A DNA stretch of 64,000 nt from WHTI01 sp963826105 (GTDB taxonomy: Bacteria; Actinomycetota; CADDZG01; WHSQ01). The notes under the pieces were generated by a model. The model searched no databases. It worked only from the letters and a program-made list of their open reading frames with translations, and was not told where the DNA came from. Below, piece by piece: positions 1 to 8,639 of the stretch. How positions within the stretch are numbered: the first letter of the stretch is position 1; the number at the start of each line of letters is the position of its first letter. The stretch is from NCBI GenBank assembly GCA_963826105.1, contig CAWGWA010000003.1:1-64000 (forward strand), given 5' to 3'. A program made the position numbers and the translations under genes.

Positions 1-214
1 GGCTGTGGAACGTGACCACGCCCGGGGACACCGCATAGAGCGTGTCGTCGCCGCCACGCTTGACGTTCAAGCCCGGATGCCATCTCGTGCCGCGCTGGCG
101 GACGATGATCTCGCCGGCACCGATCTCTTGGCCGCCGAAGACCTTGATACCGAGCCTCTGTGCCGCAGAATCCCGACCGTTGCGGGACGAAGCGGCTCCC
201 TTTTTATGAGCCAT
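1..214 (-). CDS. rpmA: 50S ribosomal protein L27 (C-terminus cut by window edge)
   Basis: Reading leftward from the ATG at 212-214 gives MAHKKGAASSRNGRDS followed by the L27 core (RLGIKVFGGQ, GEIIVRQRGTRWHPG). L27 is a 50S protein whose basic N-terminal tail reaches the peptidyl-transferase centre. The ATG follows the rplU stop with no gap, and the purine-rich end of rplU (GAAGAGGAGAAG) serves as its ribosome binding site, so the two are translationally coupled. About 71 codons are visible out of roughly 85; the end lies outside the window. No N-terminal extension of the kind cleaved in Firmicutes is present. Confidence 0.97.
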   Translation of the reverse strand, partial: MAHKKGAASSRNGRDSAAQRLGIKVFGGQEIGAGEIIVRQRGTRWHPGLNVKRGGDDTLYAVSPGVVTFHS

Positions 215-574
215 CTACTTCTCCTCTTCCGACTTGGCCGGGGCCGGAGCCTTGGCCTTGCTAGCTGCCAGTTTGATATCGGAGATCTCGATCGAGCTGT
301 AGCGCTGCCGGTGTCCGGTGTGGCGGCGGTAGCCCGACTTGTTCTTGTACTTGTAGATGTGGAGCTTCTCGCCCTGGGTCTCACCGAGGACCTTCGCGGT
401 CACCTTGGCGCCCTTGAGGGCCGTGGCTCCGGCCGTCGTCTTGCCCTTGTCGTCCACGACCATGAGCGGCACGAAGTCGACGGTCTTCTTACCGTCCTTC
501 AGGAGCTCTACCTCTATGACATCGCCCTTGGCGACCTTGTGCTGCTTACCGCCCACGCGGATGACTGCGTACAT
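215..574 (-). CDS. rplU: 50S ribosomal protein L21
   Basis: The 119-residue product begins MYAVIRVGGKQHKVAKGD, the standard L21 start, and contains the conserved HIYKYKNKSGYRRHTGHRQ segment. L21 is an early-assembly protein of the 50S subunit. A longer upstream reading frame exists but has no L21 similarity, so the ATG at 572-574 with GAGAGG a few bases upstream is chosen. The C-terminus is a lysine/alanine/glutamate-rich tail of about 15 residues, longer than in E. coli. It is followed directly by rpmA and preceded by the RNase E/G gene, the usual actinobacterial order. Confidence 0.97.
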   Translation of the reverse strand: MYAVIRVGGKQHKVAKGDVIEVELLKDGKKTVDFVPLMVVDDKGKTTAGATALKGAKVTAKVLGETQGEKLHIYKYKNKSGYRRHTGHRQRYSSIEISDIKLAASKAKAPAPAKSEEEK

Positions 575-675
575 CGAACCTCTCAGGAGATTGGAAGACG
601 AACCGGCTCCAGAGGATACCAAACCCCGGCCGGGCCGCTCCCCCACCCACTCCCACCCAGGAAACGAGCCCATCG
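575..675. other. Leader region between RNase E/G gene and rplU
   Basis: About 100 bases without a gene. On the minus strand it holds a C/G-rich self-complementary patch (GGCCCGGCCGGG) that could be a terminator for the RNase gene or part of the L21 leader. No clear promoter is seen. Confidence 0.3.
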
Positions 676-2217
676 CTAGTCGATGTCGTGCGCCACGATC
701 CCTCGGCCCTCGCAGGTCGGACAGGCGTCCGAGAACGTCTCCACGATCCCGGCCGAGACGTTCTTGCGGGTCATCTGGACCAGGCCCAGGGGCGTGATGT
801 CGAAGACCTGGGTCCGGGTGCGGTCCCGGTCGAGCTCCCGGCGGAACAGCTTGATGATCTCGTCTCGATTTGAGGAGTCCTCCATATCGATGAAGTCGAT
901 GACGATGATCCCGCCGATGTCCCGCAGCCGTAGCTGGCGGGCGACCTCGATGAGTGCTTCCTGGTTGTTTCGGAAAACGGTTTCCTCGAGGTTCGTCTTG
1001 CCCACGAACTTGCCGGTGTTGACGTCTACGACGGTCATGGCCTCGGTCCGATCGAACACGAGGTGACCACCCGAGGGGAGCCACACCTTGCGGTCGAGGG
1101 ATTTCTTGATCTGCTCGAGGATGCGGAACTCCTCGAAGATCGGGAGGTCGCCCTCATAGAGCTCGAGGCGATGATCGAGGTCCGGGGTCGTCTGGCGTAC
1201 GTAGTCGCGCAGGGTCGACTCGATCGTCGGGTCGTCGACGATGCACTTGGTGATCTCGCGGTTGAAGAGGTCTCGGATCACGCGCAGCTCGAGTTCGGGC
1301 TCCTCGTAGACGAGGGCCGGAGCCTTCGCCTTCGCCGCCTTGGCTTCGATCTCGCCCCACAGTTCCAGCAGGCGTTCAAGGTCGCGCTCGATGTCGACGC
1401 GCCCGGCCCCCTCGGCTGCAGTTCGAACGATGAGGCCGTGACCTTGCGGGCGGATCTCCTGAGCGATGTCGCGCAGTCGCTGGCGCTCACCGTCGGACAA
1501 ACGGCGCGAGACACCGAGCGACTCGGCGCGCGGCACCAGCACCAAGTGACGTCCGGCGAGGGACACCAACGCGGTCAAGCGCGCACCCTTGGCTCGCATG
1601 GGGTCTTTGGTTACCTGCACGAGGATCGACTGGCCCGATTTCAGGACGGTCTCGATCCTCGGAACCTCATCGCCCTCGTCGCCGGCGATACCAACCTCGC
1701 CCGCGTACAGAACCCCGTTGCGGCTCTCACCGATATCGACGAACGAGGCCTCCATCCCGGGGAGCACGTTCTGCACGCGACCGACGTAGACGTTGCCGGC
1801 GATCGACCGATCCTCCTCGCGGGCAACGTAGAACTCGACGGCCTTGTCTTCTTCGAGGACGGCGATCTGAGTCCCACCCGGCTCGGCATGGACCAGCATC
1901 ACGCGGTCGATGGCCTGGGGACGTGGCCTTTGCTGGCGACGGCGCGGGGGCCTGCGTCCCCGTCGGGATCCGCCAGACCTCGCCGAGCCGTCTCCGTCAC
2001 TGCTAGCAACCGGTGCGGCGGCCTCTTCGGTGCCGGTCGACGGCGCCTGCTGTGTGCGCACCCCGGTCGATCCACTCGAGGAGCGCGAGCGCGATCGGCG
2101 CCGGCGACGGGCGGGTGCCTTTTTCGGTTCGGGTGAGTCCGCGGGAGATGGGATCTCGGCTATCTCCGAGGCTTTCTCACGCTTACGAGGCGCGCCTTCA
2201 GTCATGGCCGCCTCCAT
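676..2217 (-). CDS. rne: Ribonuclease E/G, short form
   Basis: A 513-residue Rne/Rng family endoribonuclease, which processes rRNA/tRNA precursors and starts mRNA decay. Residues 1-100 are a low-complexity, Arg/Pro/Ser-rich extension, probably disordered and RNA-binding. An S1-like domain follows (about 130-220, with VGRVQNVLPGMEASFVDIG), then the catalytic region with the two Mg-binding aspartates in TVVDVNTG and VIDFIDM (about 395 and 440). The protein ends soon after the zinc-link motif CPTCEGRG, so it lacks the C-terminal degradosome scaffold of E. coli RNase E. The start may be M1 or M5 (MTEGAP). It lies between rodA and rplU, as in Streptomyces. Confidence 0.93.
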   Translation of the reverse strand: MEAAMTEGAPRKREKASEIAEIPSPADSPEPKKAPARRRRRSRSRSSSGSTGVRTQQAPSTGTEEAAAPVASSDGDGSARSGGSRRGRRPPRRRQQRPRPQAIDRVMLVHAEPGGTQIAVLEEDKAVEFYVAREEDRSIAGNVYVGRVQNVLPGMEASFVDIGESRNGVLYAGEVGIAGDEGDEVPRIETVLKSGQSILVQVTKDPMRAKGARLTALVSLAGRHLVLVPRAESLGVSRRLSDGERQRLRDIAQEIRPQGHGLIVRTAAEGAGRVDIERDLERLLELWGEIEAKAAKAKAPALVYEEPELELRVIRDLFNREITKCIVDDPTIESTLRDYVRQTTPDLDHRLELYEGDLPIFEEFRILEQIKKSLDRKVWLPSGGHLVFDRTEAMTVVDVNTGKFVGKTNLEETVFRNNQEALIEVARQLRLRDIGGIIVIDFIDMEDSSNRDEIIKLFRRELDRDRTRTQVFDITPLGLVQMTRKNVSAGIVETFSDACPTCEGRGIVAHDID

Positions 2218-2245
2218 GCAAGTTCATTCATCTCAGTCCGATCTA

Positions 2246-3427
2246 TCAAGCCCGCAAGAACCGCCGCATGTGGATGTTCAGGAGCAGGCCGACCGCCACA
2301 AAATTGGCGAGCATCGCCGAGCCACCGAACGACAAGAACGGGAGCGGGACACCAGTGATGGGCATGATGCCCATCGTCATACCTATGTTCAGAAACACTT
2401 GGAACGCCCACATCGCCGCGATTCCTCCCGCGACGAGCGTTCCAAACAGATCTCGGGACATCGTTGCGATACGAAGAGCCCTCCATATCAACAACGCGAA
2501 CAACAACAACAGTGCTGCAGAGCCAAAGAAACCGAGTTGCTCGCCGACCGCCGTAAAGATGAAGTCGGTGTGCTGCTCGGGCACGAAATCAAGTGACGTC
2601 TGGGTATCGGGGCTTCGGAAGCCCTTGCCGCGCACGCCACCCGAGCCGATCGCTATCAACGATTGGGCCTGGTTGTAGCCCTCGGACTGGACGTCCGGCG
2701 TTGCATCGAGGAACGAGGTCAGACGCGTGAGCTGGTAATCCTCGATCATGTCGAACTGGAATACGACGACCACAGCGACAAGCCCCACCCCGAATAGAGC
2801 GGCGAAGTGGAGGAGCTTGGCACCGCCCAGCACAAGGAGCGCCAGCGACAGGACCACGAACACCATCATGGTCCCGAGGTCCGGCTGGACGAAGATGAGC
2901 AGGCTGGGTACGCCGGCGATGGCGAGCACCCCCGCCACATCGATCGCGCCTAGATCGGTCTTCCGTTCGGCCAGGAAGGCCGCCACGGCCAGGATCACGG
3001 CGACCTTGGCCAGCTCCGCCGGCTGGAGGTCGTACACCCCGAGATCGAACCAGCCCCGGGTACCGTTCCGCACCTCACCTGCGATCAGGACCGTGATCAG
3101 CGTGAGCACCGTGAATCCGTAGATGATCGGGGTTAACGACCGGATGTGCCGGTAGTCGAAGAAGCTCACCGCCAGCAGAAGGAAGAACCCGATCGAGATG
3201 TAGAAGAGCTGCCGGTTGAGGAACGCGGACGGATCCAGTCCCGCACGCTCCTGCTTCCCGGCGGTCGCCGAATAAACCATCAGCGCGCCGTATGCGACGA
3301 GTGTGAAAGTGATGATCAAGAGCGTCGGATCGAGGTGCCTGAATGGAGCCTTCTTGGCCATCCGCGCCGCAACCGGCTCGCCACCGATCCGGTCGACCCC
3401 TTCTCCGAAGATCCCCTGCATCCCCAT
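2246..3427 (-). CDS. rodA: RodA, SEDS peptidoglycan glycosyltransferase of the elongasome
   Basis: A 393-residue polytopic protein of the SEDS family, which polymerises lipid II glycan strands during cell elongation with its partner PBP2. About ten hydrophobic segments are visible. SEDS signatures include NGTRGWFDLG, LQPAELAKVAVIL, FVQPDLGTMMV, the loop ending DFIFTAVGEQLGFFG, and the C-terminal PLPFLSFGGSA. Its ATG overlaps the mrdA stop by one base (TGATG), so the pair is translationally coupled. The N-terminus has about 22 residues before the usual start, and a second in-frame Met (MAKKAPFRHLDP) could be the true start. Confidence 0.95.
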   Translation of the reverse strand: MGMQGIFGEGVDRIGGEPVAARMAKKAPFRHLDPTLLIITFTLVAYGALMVYSATAGKQERAGLDPSAFLNRQLFYISIGFFLLLAVSFFDYRHIRSLTPIIYGFTVLTLITVLIAGEVRNGTRGWFDLGVYDLQPAELAKVAVILAVAAFLAERKTDLGAIDVAGVLAIAGVPSLLIFVQPDLGTMMVFVVLSLALLVLGGAKLLHFAALFGVGLVAVVVVFQFDMIEDYQLTRLTSFLDATPDVQSEGYNQAQSLIAIGSGGVRGKGFRSPDTQTSLDFVPEQHTDFIFTAVGEQLGFFGSAALLLLFALLIWRALRIATMSRDLFGTLVAGGIAAMWAFQVFLNIGMTMGIMPITGVPLPFLSFGGSAMLANFVAVGLLLNIHMRRFLRA

Positions 3428-5412
3428 CAGTCGGACTCATCCGATCCGAGAGTGACGATCGTTTCCTGGTCGAGGTTGTAGATGCCTTCGTAGATCTGCC
3501 TCGCGACCGGAGCCGCGCTCTCTCCACCATGACCAGCCTGGTAGAGACACACTGCGATCACGTACTCGGGGTTGTCGGCCGGTGCATACGAAAGGAACCA
3601 GGCAAAGTTGCGATCCGAGGTCGAGTCACCGATCTGGGCGGTTCCGGTCTTCCCGGCGATCAAGACCTCGTTGAGTGGGAAGCCCGCGAACGCCGATGTG
3701 GCCGTGCCTTCGTCGCCGGATACGACATCTTCAAGGCCCTCTCTCATGACATCGAGGGTCGTCTGATCGATGCCCAGATTGCCCCCTACCTTCGATTTGA
3801 TCGAGCGCACTTCTTCGCCGTCCTTCAAGACGCTCAGGCCGAGTCGGGGTTCGAACAACTTCCCCCCGTTGACGATCGCCGAATAGAAGTTGGCCATCTG
3901 AATCGGGGTCACCACGAGGTCGCCCTGTCCGATCGCCATGTTCACCGTGTAGCCGGGAAGCCATCCGTACTGGCAACCATCGCTTTGCACGGCGTCGCAA
4001 TAGTCGTCGAGCCATTCCTTGTCGGCGACGTTGCCGGACGACTCGCCCGGAAGATCGATGCCGGTCGGATGGTCGAACCCACCCTTCCGCATGTAGGCCT
4101 GGAATCGCTCGCTTCCGTCACCGTTACCCGCGCCCCAGCGATCCTCCATCATGGCGCCGAGTTGGTAGTAGTAGGTGTTGCAGGACACCTCGAGCGACTC
4201 AGCCATCGACATCTGTCCCAGGTTGATCGAGGTCCAGTTGTTGAACAGCTCATCGTTCAAGCCGTAAGGGAACGCGGGCAAGCATTCCAGCGTGTCGTAG
4301 GGCCCGATGACCTCATTCGCGACGGCCGCCGCTCCGGTGACGACCTTGAAGGTCGATCCAGGTGGGCCCCCTTCGGCGATCACCCGATTGATCTGAGCGT
4401 CGTCGGTGGCGTCATCCGGAGTGCCACCTTGGAGCAACCGCTGGTCCTTGAACGAGAAACCGTCGGCCAGGATCGCCGGGTCGAACGTGGGGAAACTGGC
4501 CGAGGCGATGACGTCACCGTTGTTCGGATCCATCACGACCGCTGCTCCCCAGGGGGCTGCGTAACTGACACGAGCGGCCTGAATACCAGACGCAAGCGCG
4601 TCTTCAGCAAGCTTTTGTATCCGGGCGTCGATCGACAGCATCAGATCCTTGCCCGGGATCTCCTCCTGTACCAGGTCGGAGCGGATGACGTTGTTGGCCG
4701 AGTTGACGATCACCTTCTCGATCGCCGGAGATCCCCTCAAGAACCGGTCGTAGGACCGCTCGAGTCCGGTGCGCCCGATGATGTCGCCGGCCCGGTAGTC
4801 GGGCTTCGCTTCCTTGAAGTACGGGCTCTTGAGATCGGCAGGGGTGATCTCGCCTAGGAATCCCAGGAACTGTGCGGCGATCTGGCCCTGTGGGTATTCG
4901 CGGACCTCGAGGGTCTCGACCTCAACGCCCGGATAGTCCTCACCATTCTCTTCGATCGTGTTCGCGGCGACGGGCTTGACGTCGTAGGCGACCGCGACGG
5001 GTTTGTACGGGGACACGGTCACATCATTCAGAGCGACGCGAAGCTCCTTCCGGGGGATCTTCAGCAGATCTGAAAGAGACACCAGGGTCTGGTATCGCTC
5101 CTTGGTCGAATCCACGATCTGACGGTCGACGGTGACCGCCAGCGAGAAACGGTTCTGGACCAGCACCTCCCCGTTACGATCGAGGATGCGCCCGCGCGAT
5201 GGCTCCGAGTACACGAAGCGGACGCGGTTCTCTTGAGCGAGGTTCCGGTAGTTCTCCGAGGCCAGTACCTGGAGGAACCAGAGCCGGGAGAACAGCGCCA
5301 CGAACGCGACCACGATGAGCACACCCAAGACGGCCAGTCGCAGAAGCACGCGATCGAGACCGAACGGGTTCTTGCCCGAGGGAGGGCCGGCGGGTGACAG
5401 GCTGCTCACCAT
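3427..5412 (-). CDS. mrdA: Penicillin-binding protein 2 (class B transpeptidase)
   Basis: A 661-residue class B PBP that cross-links peptidoglycan in side-wall synthesis. One N-terminal membrane anchor (LRLAVLGVLIVVAFVALF) precedes a dimerisation domain and the transpeptidase domain. All three active-site motifs are present: STFK (catalytic Ser), SCN and KTGTAQ. The frame is open further upstream, but the ATG at 5410-5412 overlaps the mreD end by 7 bases, gives the expected short cytoplasmic tail, and is taken as the start. It sits between mreD and rodA, as in the standard actinobacterial elongasome cluster. Confidence 0.95.
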   Translation of the reverse strand: MVSSLSPAGPPSGKNPFGLDRVLLRLAVLGVLIVVAFVALFSRLWFLQVLASENYRNLAQENRVRFVYSEPSRGRILDRNGEVLVQNRFSLAVTVDRQIVDSTKERYQTLVSLSDLLKIPRKELRVALNDVTVSPYKPVAVAYDVKPVAANTIEENGEDYPGVEVETLEVREYPQGQIAAQFLGFLGEITPADLKSPYFKEAKPDYRAGDIIGRTGLERSYDRFLRGSPAIEKVIVNSANNVIRSDLVQEEIPGKDLMLSIDARIQKLAEDALASGIQAARVSYAAPWGAAVVMDPNNGDVIASASFPTFDPAILADGFSFKDQRLLQGGTPDDATDDAQINRVIAEGGPPGSTFKVVTGAAAVANEVIGPYDTLECLPAFPYGLNDELFNNWTSINLGQMSMAESLEVSCNTYYYQLGAMMEDRWGAGNGDGSERFQAYMRKGGFDHPTGIDLPGESSGNVADKEWLDDYCDAVQSDGCQYGWLPGYTVNMAIGQGDLVVTPIQMANFYSAIVNGGKLFEPRLGLSVLKDGEEVRSIKSKVGGNLGIDQTTLDVMREGLEDVVSGDEGTATSAFAGFPLNEVLIAGKTGTAQIGDSTSDRNFAWFLSYAPADNPEYVIAVCLYQAGHGGESAAPVARQIYEGIYNLDQETIVTLGSDESD

Positions 5413-5963
5413 CGATACACCTTCTCGGGGCTGAATCGATCCGTGATCCGACGCACCAGTGGGAACACGAACGGGGTCAATAGTGTGTTGTAAAGCACTA
5501 CGAGAGCGGCGACCTTGAGGGTAAAGGTCAGGCTCACCCAACGCTGGCCCATGATGATGTTCAGGGTCGCGTAACCCATCTCAGCCACCACCGACGCGGC
5601 CGCAACGACGAACACCGGCATCCAGATCGACTCTGCCGGGGCGTACTTCCTGAAACTCCCCGCCGCGAATCCGAGCAGGAGATAGATCAGGGCGTAGAGA
5701 CCGACGATCGAGTCGGTGAGCAGCAGGTCTTGCAACAGGCCCCCGAGGAATCCACACACCGCGCCGACACGCTCTCCCTGGAGGTAGGCGAGGCTCACGA
5801 TCACCACGAAGAGGATCTGGGGGATGACCCCGAGGATCGTGATCCGCGCGAACACGGTGGATTGCAGGGCGAGGGCGAATACAAGGGTGACTGCAACCGA
5901 CAGACCGTGCGTGAAGCCGAGCTCGGCCAGGATGTTCGGGCGACGCGTCTTGACTGCGTCCAT
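5406..5963 (-). CDS. mreD: Rod shape-determining protein MreD
   Basis: A 185-residue membrane protein with about five hydrophobic segments and the MreD-typical stretch GFLGGLLQDLLLTDSIVGLYAL. MreD links the MreB filament system to MreC, RodA and PBP2 in the membrane. Its ATG overlaps the mreC stop by one base (TGATG), and its end overlaps mrdA. MreD sequences diverge strongly, so the call rests on both this motif and the position in the mreBCD-mrdA-rodA order. Confidence 0.92.
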   Translation of the reverse strand: MDAVKTRRPNILAELGFTHGLSVAVTLVFALALQSTVFARITILGVIPQILFVVIVSLAYLQGERVGAVCGFLGGLLQDLLLTDSIVGLYALIYLLLGFAAGSFRKYAPAESIWMPVFVVAAASVVAEMGYATLNIIMGQRWVSLTFTLKVAALVVLYNTLLTPFVFPLVRRITDRFSPEKVYRW

Positions 5964-6821
5964 CAGTCCACATCCACGAGGTTAGGGCCGCTGTCCAACA
6001 GCACGAAGACGAAATCGAGCCGGGTGAAGTCGACGTGTGGTTGCACCCCTACCCTTAGCTCGGGATCCGCGGTGCCCCCGCCTTCGACGGTCGAGACGAA
6101 CCCGATGGGGATGTTGGGTGGGTACAGGGTTCCGCCGATGTAAGAGGTCTGGACCTCGTCCCCAGGCTCGACCGGAACATCGCCATCGATGAACTCAAGG
6201 GCGAGGAGCTGCCCGGCGCCTCGGCCGGAGATGGTTCCCGACCAGCCTTTCACATCAAGTTTCGCTCCGGCACCCGCGTCAGGGTCGATCAGCAGCTGAA
6301 CGGTCGCGGATGTGCTTCGTACATCGAGGATCTTACCGACGAGACCTTGGGGATCGATCACGGTCATGTCTTCTTGGATCCCATCGGCCGAACCCTTGTT
6401 GATCGTGTACTCCCACGAGAAGTTTCCGGGAATCTTGGAGGTGACCTCGGCTGCCACCCGTTCCATCGCAGCCCACGGCTCGTCGAGTTCCAGGAGCGCT
6501 CGAAGTTCGGCGTTCTCATCCACGACCTGTTCCGCCTGATTGCTCTGCTCTCTTAGGGTCTCGACTTCGGCTTGCAGCTTCTCGTTCTCGCTTCTCAGGC
6601 TCGCGAGTTCGCCGATCGACGAGAAGATGTTGCCGATCGGACGGAAGATGGCGGTGAAGCCTCGTTGGACGGGCTCGACGATGGCCGCGGTCACGTCTTT
6701 GGCGCCCTCGATGATCCCGTCTTCCTCACTGCGGAAGTCGAGGGTGATTATCACGACGCATAAAGCCAGGAGGACGAGGAGCAACAGCCTTCCTCGCCCG
6801 AATCGGCGCTGGATCCTCAAT
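5963..6821 (-). CDS. mreC: Rod shape-determining protein MreC
   Basis: A 285-residue bitopic protein: basic N-terminus, one membrane segment (LLLLVLLALCVVIITL, about residues 12-27), a coiled coil rich in Glu/Leu (about 65-105) and the beta-rich MreC core with the conserved GLVGKILDV and the terminal VDFTRLDFVFVL. It scaffolds PBP2/RodA outside the membrane. The start appears to be TTG at 6818-6820, with GAAGAGG 7 bases upstream; no ATG fits. It is first in the four-gene overlapping run mreC-mreD-mrdA-rodA, with 222 bases between it and mreB. Confidence 0.93.
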
Positions 6822-7042
6822 GGAAAACCTCTTCACTATCTAGACCTGGGGGCGGTCCCGCCGAGTGAGACGGAGGTCCGCAGAGGGCATGCGCCCGGAT
6901 CCTGATTGGGCGGGGTCTCCTGCGGGCCAGGCCAGATGGCGTTACCGTCCGACCGAAGGCCGCCCTGCGGTCCTCATGGTAGCCGCAATCGACGATTTGG
7001 GCGGTTCAGGCCCTCCTAGGCCCCCATTCCGGGCCCGGTGTG
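6822..7042. other. Intergenic region between mreB and mreC
   Basis: About 220 bases with no gene. It is GC-rich and holds short complementary C/G runs (for example around 7008-7036, with GGCCCTCC...GGCCCCC...GGGCCC) that could end mreB transcripts. I see no convincing -10/-35 pair for mreC. Confidence 0.3.
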
Positions 7043-8074
7043 CTAGCGGCGAGTAGAGGAGATGAGCACTCGCTTGAGGGACTCGAACTCCTCGAGACAC
7101 TTCCCGGAGCCCACCGCGACCGCGAACAGCGGATCGTCGGCGATGTGGATCGGCATTCCGGTCTCGTGCTTGAGGCGCTCGTCGAGGCCCTTCAACATCG
7201 AGCCACCACCGGCCAGGACGATGCCCTTGTCCATGATGTCGGCGGCCAGTTCCGGTGGAGTCTTGTCGAGGGTGTTCTTGACCGCATCCACGATCGCGTT
7301 GACCGGCTCCTCGATCGCCTTGCGGATCTCTTCGGCCGACACGAGGATCGTCTTCGGCAGACCGGTTACGAGGTCGCGGCCCCTGATCTCGGCCTGAGCT
7401 TCGTCCGGGACCGGGAACGCGGAGGCGATCGCCATCTTGATCTCCTCTGCGGTGCGCTCGCCGAGCATCAGCGAGTACTCCTTTTTCACGTACGTGATGA
7501 TCGCTTCGTCGAGTTCGTCACCACCGATGCGGATCGACTGACTCGAGACGATGCCGCCGAGGGAAACGACGGCAACCTCGGTCGTTCCACCACCGATGTC
7601 GACGATCATGTTCCCGGTCGGCTCGTGCACCGGAAGGCCGGCGCCGATCGCGGCAGCCATGGGCTCCTCGATGATGAACGCACTGCGCGCTCCCGCGGAG
7701 ATCGTGGCTTCCTCAACCGCTCGCTGCTCGACCCCGGTGATCCCGGAAGGAACACAGACGACGACACGCGGCTTCGCCAGGAACGTCCTCTTGTGCACCT
7801 TCTGGATGAAGTAGCGGAGCATCTTCTCAGTGACGTCGAAGTCGGCGATGACCCCGTCCTTCAGGGGGCGGATCGCAACGATGTGGGCCGGGGTACGGCC
7901 GATCATGCGCTTGGCCTCTTGCCCTACGGCAAGGATGGCTCCGGTCTTGGTGTTGATGGCCACCACCGAGGGCTCGTTGAGCACGATCCCGCGCCCGCGA
8001 ACGTATACGAGGGTGTTGGCGGTACCGAGGTCGACCGCCATATCCCGGCCAATGAACTGGAACATGTTGTCCAT
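7043..8074 (-). CDS. mreB: MreB, actin-like rod-shape protein
   Basis: A 343-residue bacterial actin that forms membrane-bound filaments directing side-wall synthesis. Motifs: phosphate 1 (AVDLGTANTLVYV), the adenosine/connect region PSGITGVEQRAVEEA, phosphate 2 (VDIGGGTTEVAVVSLGG) and the C-terminal GIVLAGGGSMLKGLD. Length and motifs match full-length MreB. The N-terminal MFQFIGRDMA stretch carries a weak hydrophobic membrane-binding tip. It is preceded by ndk and followed after 222 bases by mreC. Confidence 0.97.
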   Translation of the reverse strand: MDNMFQFIGRDMAVDLGTANTLVYVRGRGIVLNEPSVVAINTKTGAILAVGQEAKRMIGRTPAHIVAIRPLKDGVIADFDVTEKMLRYFIQKVHKRTFLAKPRVVVCVPSGITGVEQRAVEEATISAGARSAFIIEEPMAAAIGAGLPVHEPTGNMIVDIGGGTTEVAVVSLGGIVSSQSIRIGGDELDEAIITYVKKEYSLMLGERTAEEIKMAIASAFPVPDEAQAEIRGRDLVTGLPKTILVSAEEIRKAIEEPVNAIVDAVKNTLDKTPPELAADIMDKGIVLAGGGSMLKGLDERLKHETGMPIHIADDPLFAVAVGSGKCLEEFESLKRVLISSTRR

Positions 8075-8153
8075 GAGTACTCCTGACGCCTGTGGGGAAC
8101 CGCTTGTTCGCTTGTGTGAGGCCTCTGAGGGTAGCCGAAAAGTGCAAATAGGC

Positions 8154-8561
8154 CTAGCCGAAGAAGAGATTCACCTCACGCTCGGCGGATTCGGGCGAAT
8201 CGGACCCATGAACGATGTTTTCACCGATAACCGTGGCCAGGTCCCCGCGGATCGAGCCTGGAGTCGCCTCGATCGGATTCGTGGCACCCATGATCGAGCG
8301 CATCCCTAGGACCGCATCGGCTCCCTCGACCACCATCGCCACGACCGGGCCGGAGGTGATGAATTCCACCAGATCACCGAAGAAGGGGCGTTCGGTGTGC
8401 TCGGCGTAGTGCTTTTTGGCCAACGACTCATCGATAGTGAAGAGCTTCATCTCTTTGATCTCGTAGCCCTTGGCCTCGATCCGAGACACGACTTCTCCGA
8501 CCAGCCTGCGCTTTACGCCGTCGGGCTTGACCATCACGAACGTCTGCTGGATATCGGGCAC
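8154..8561 (-). CDS. ndk: Nucleoside-diphosphate kinase
   Basis: A 135-residue Ndk that transfers the gamma phosphate between NTPs and NDPs through a phosphohistidine. The N-terminal TFVMVKPDGVKR carries the conserved Lys12, and the active-site motif NIVHGSDS puts the catalytic His at residue 118. Substrate-binding residues lie in GMRSIMGATNP. It is a full-length single-domain protein. In Streptomyces a DUF4233 gene often lies between folC and ndk; none is seen here. Confidence 0.97.
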   Translation of the reverse strand: MPDIQQTFVMVKPDGVKRRLVGEVVSRIEAKGYEIKEMKLFTIDESLAKKHYAEHTERPFFGDLVEFITSGPVVAMVVEGADAVLGMRSIMGATNPIEATPGSIRGDLATVIGENIVHGSDSPESAEREVNLFFG

Positions 8562-8639
8562 GTAGTTCCTCCTGAGGTGGTCCTGGTTGTCTTTGTGAGA
8601 TGCGACCGAAAGAAGGTAGCAGGTTCCCCCACCGGACCC

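Noticed and set aside
575..675. Riboswitch-like L21 leader
   Set aside because: Only a GC-rich patch is visible; no recognisable consensus structure.
3343..4857. Long plus-strand frame (504 codons) antisense to mrdA and rodA
   Set aside because: It mirrors the codon structure of the PBP2 gene on the other strand and has no recognisable family motif.
7040..8086. Plus-strand frame (348 codons) opposite mreB
   Set aside because: High-GC shadow of mreB; no protein family and no ribosome binding site.
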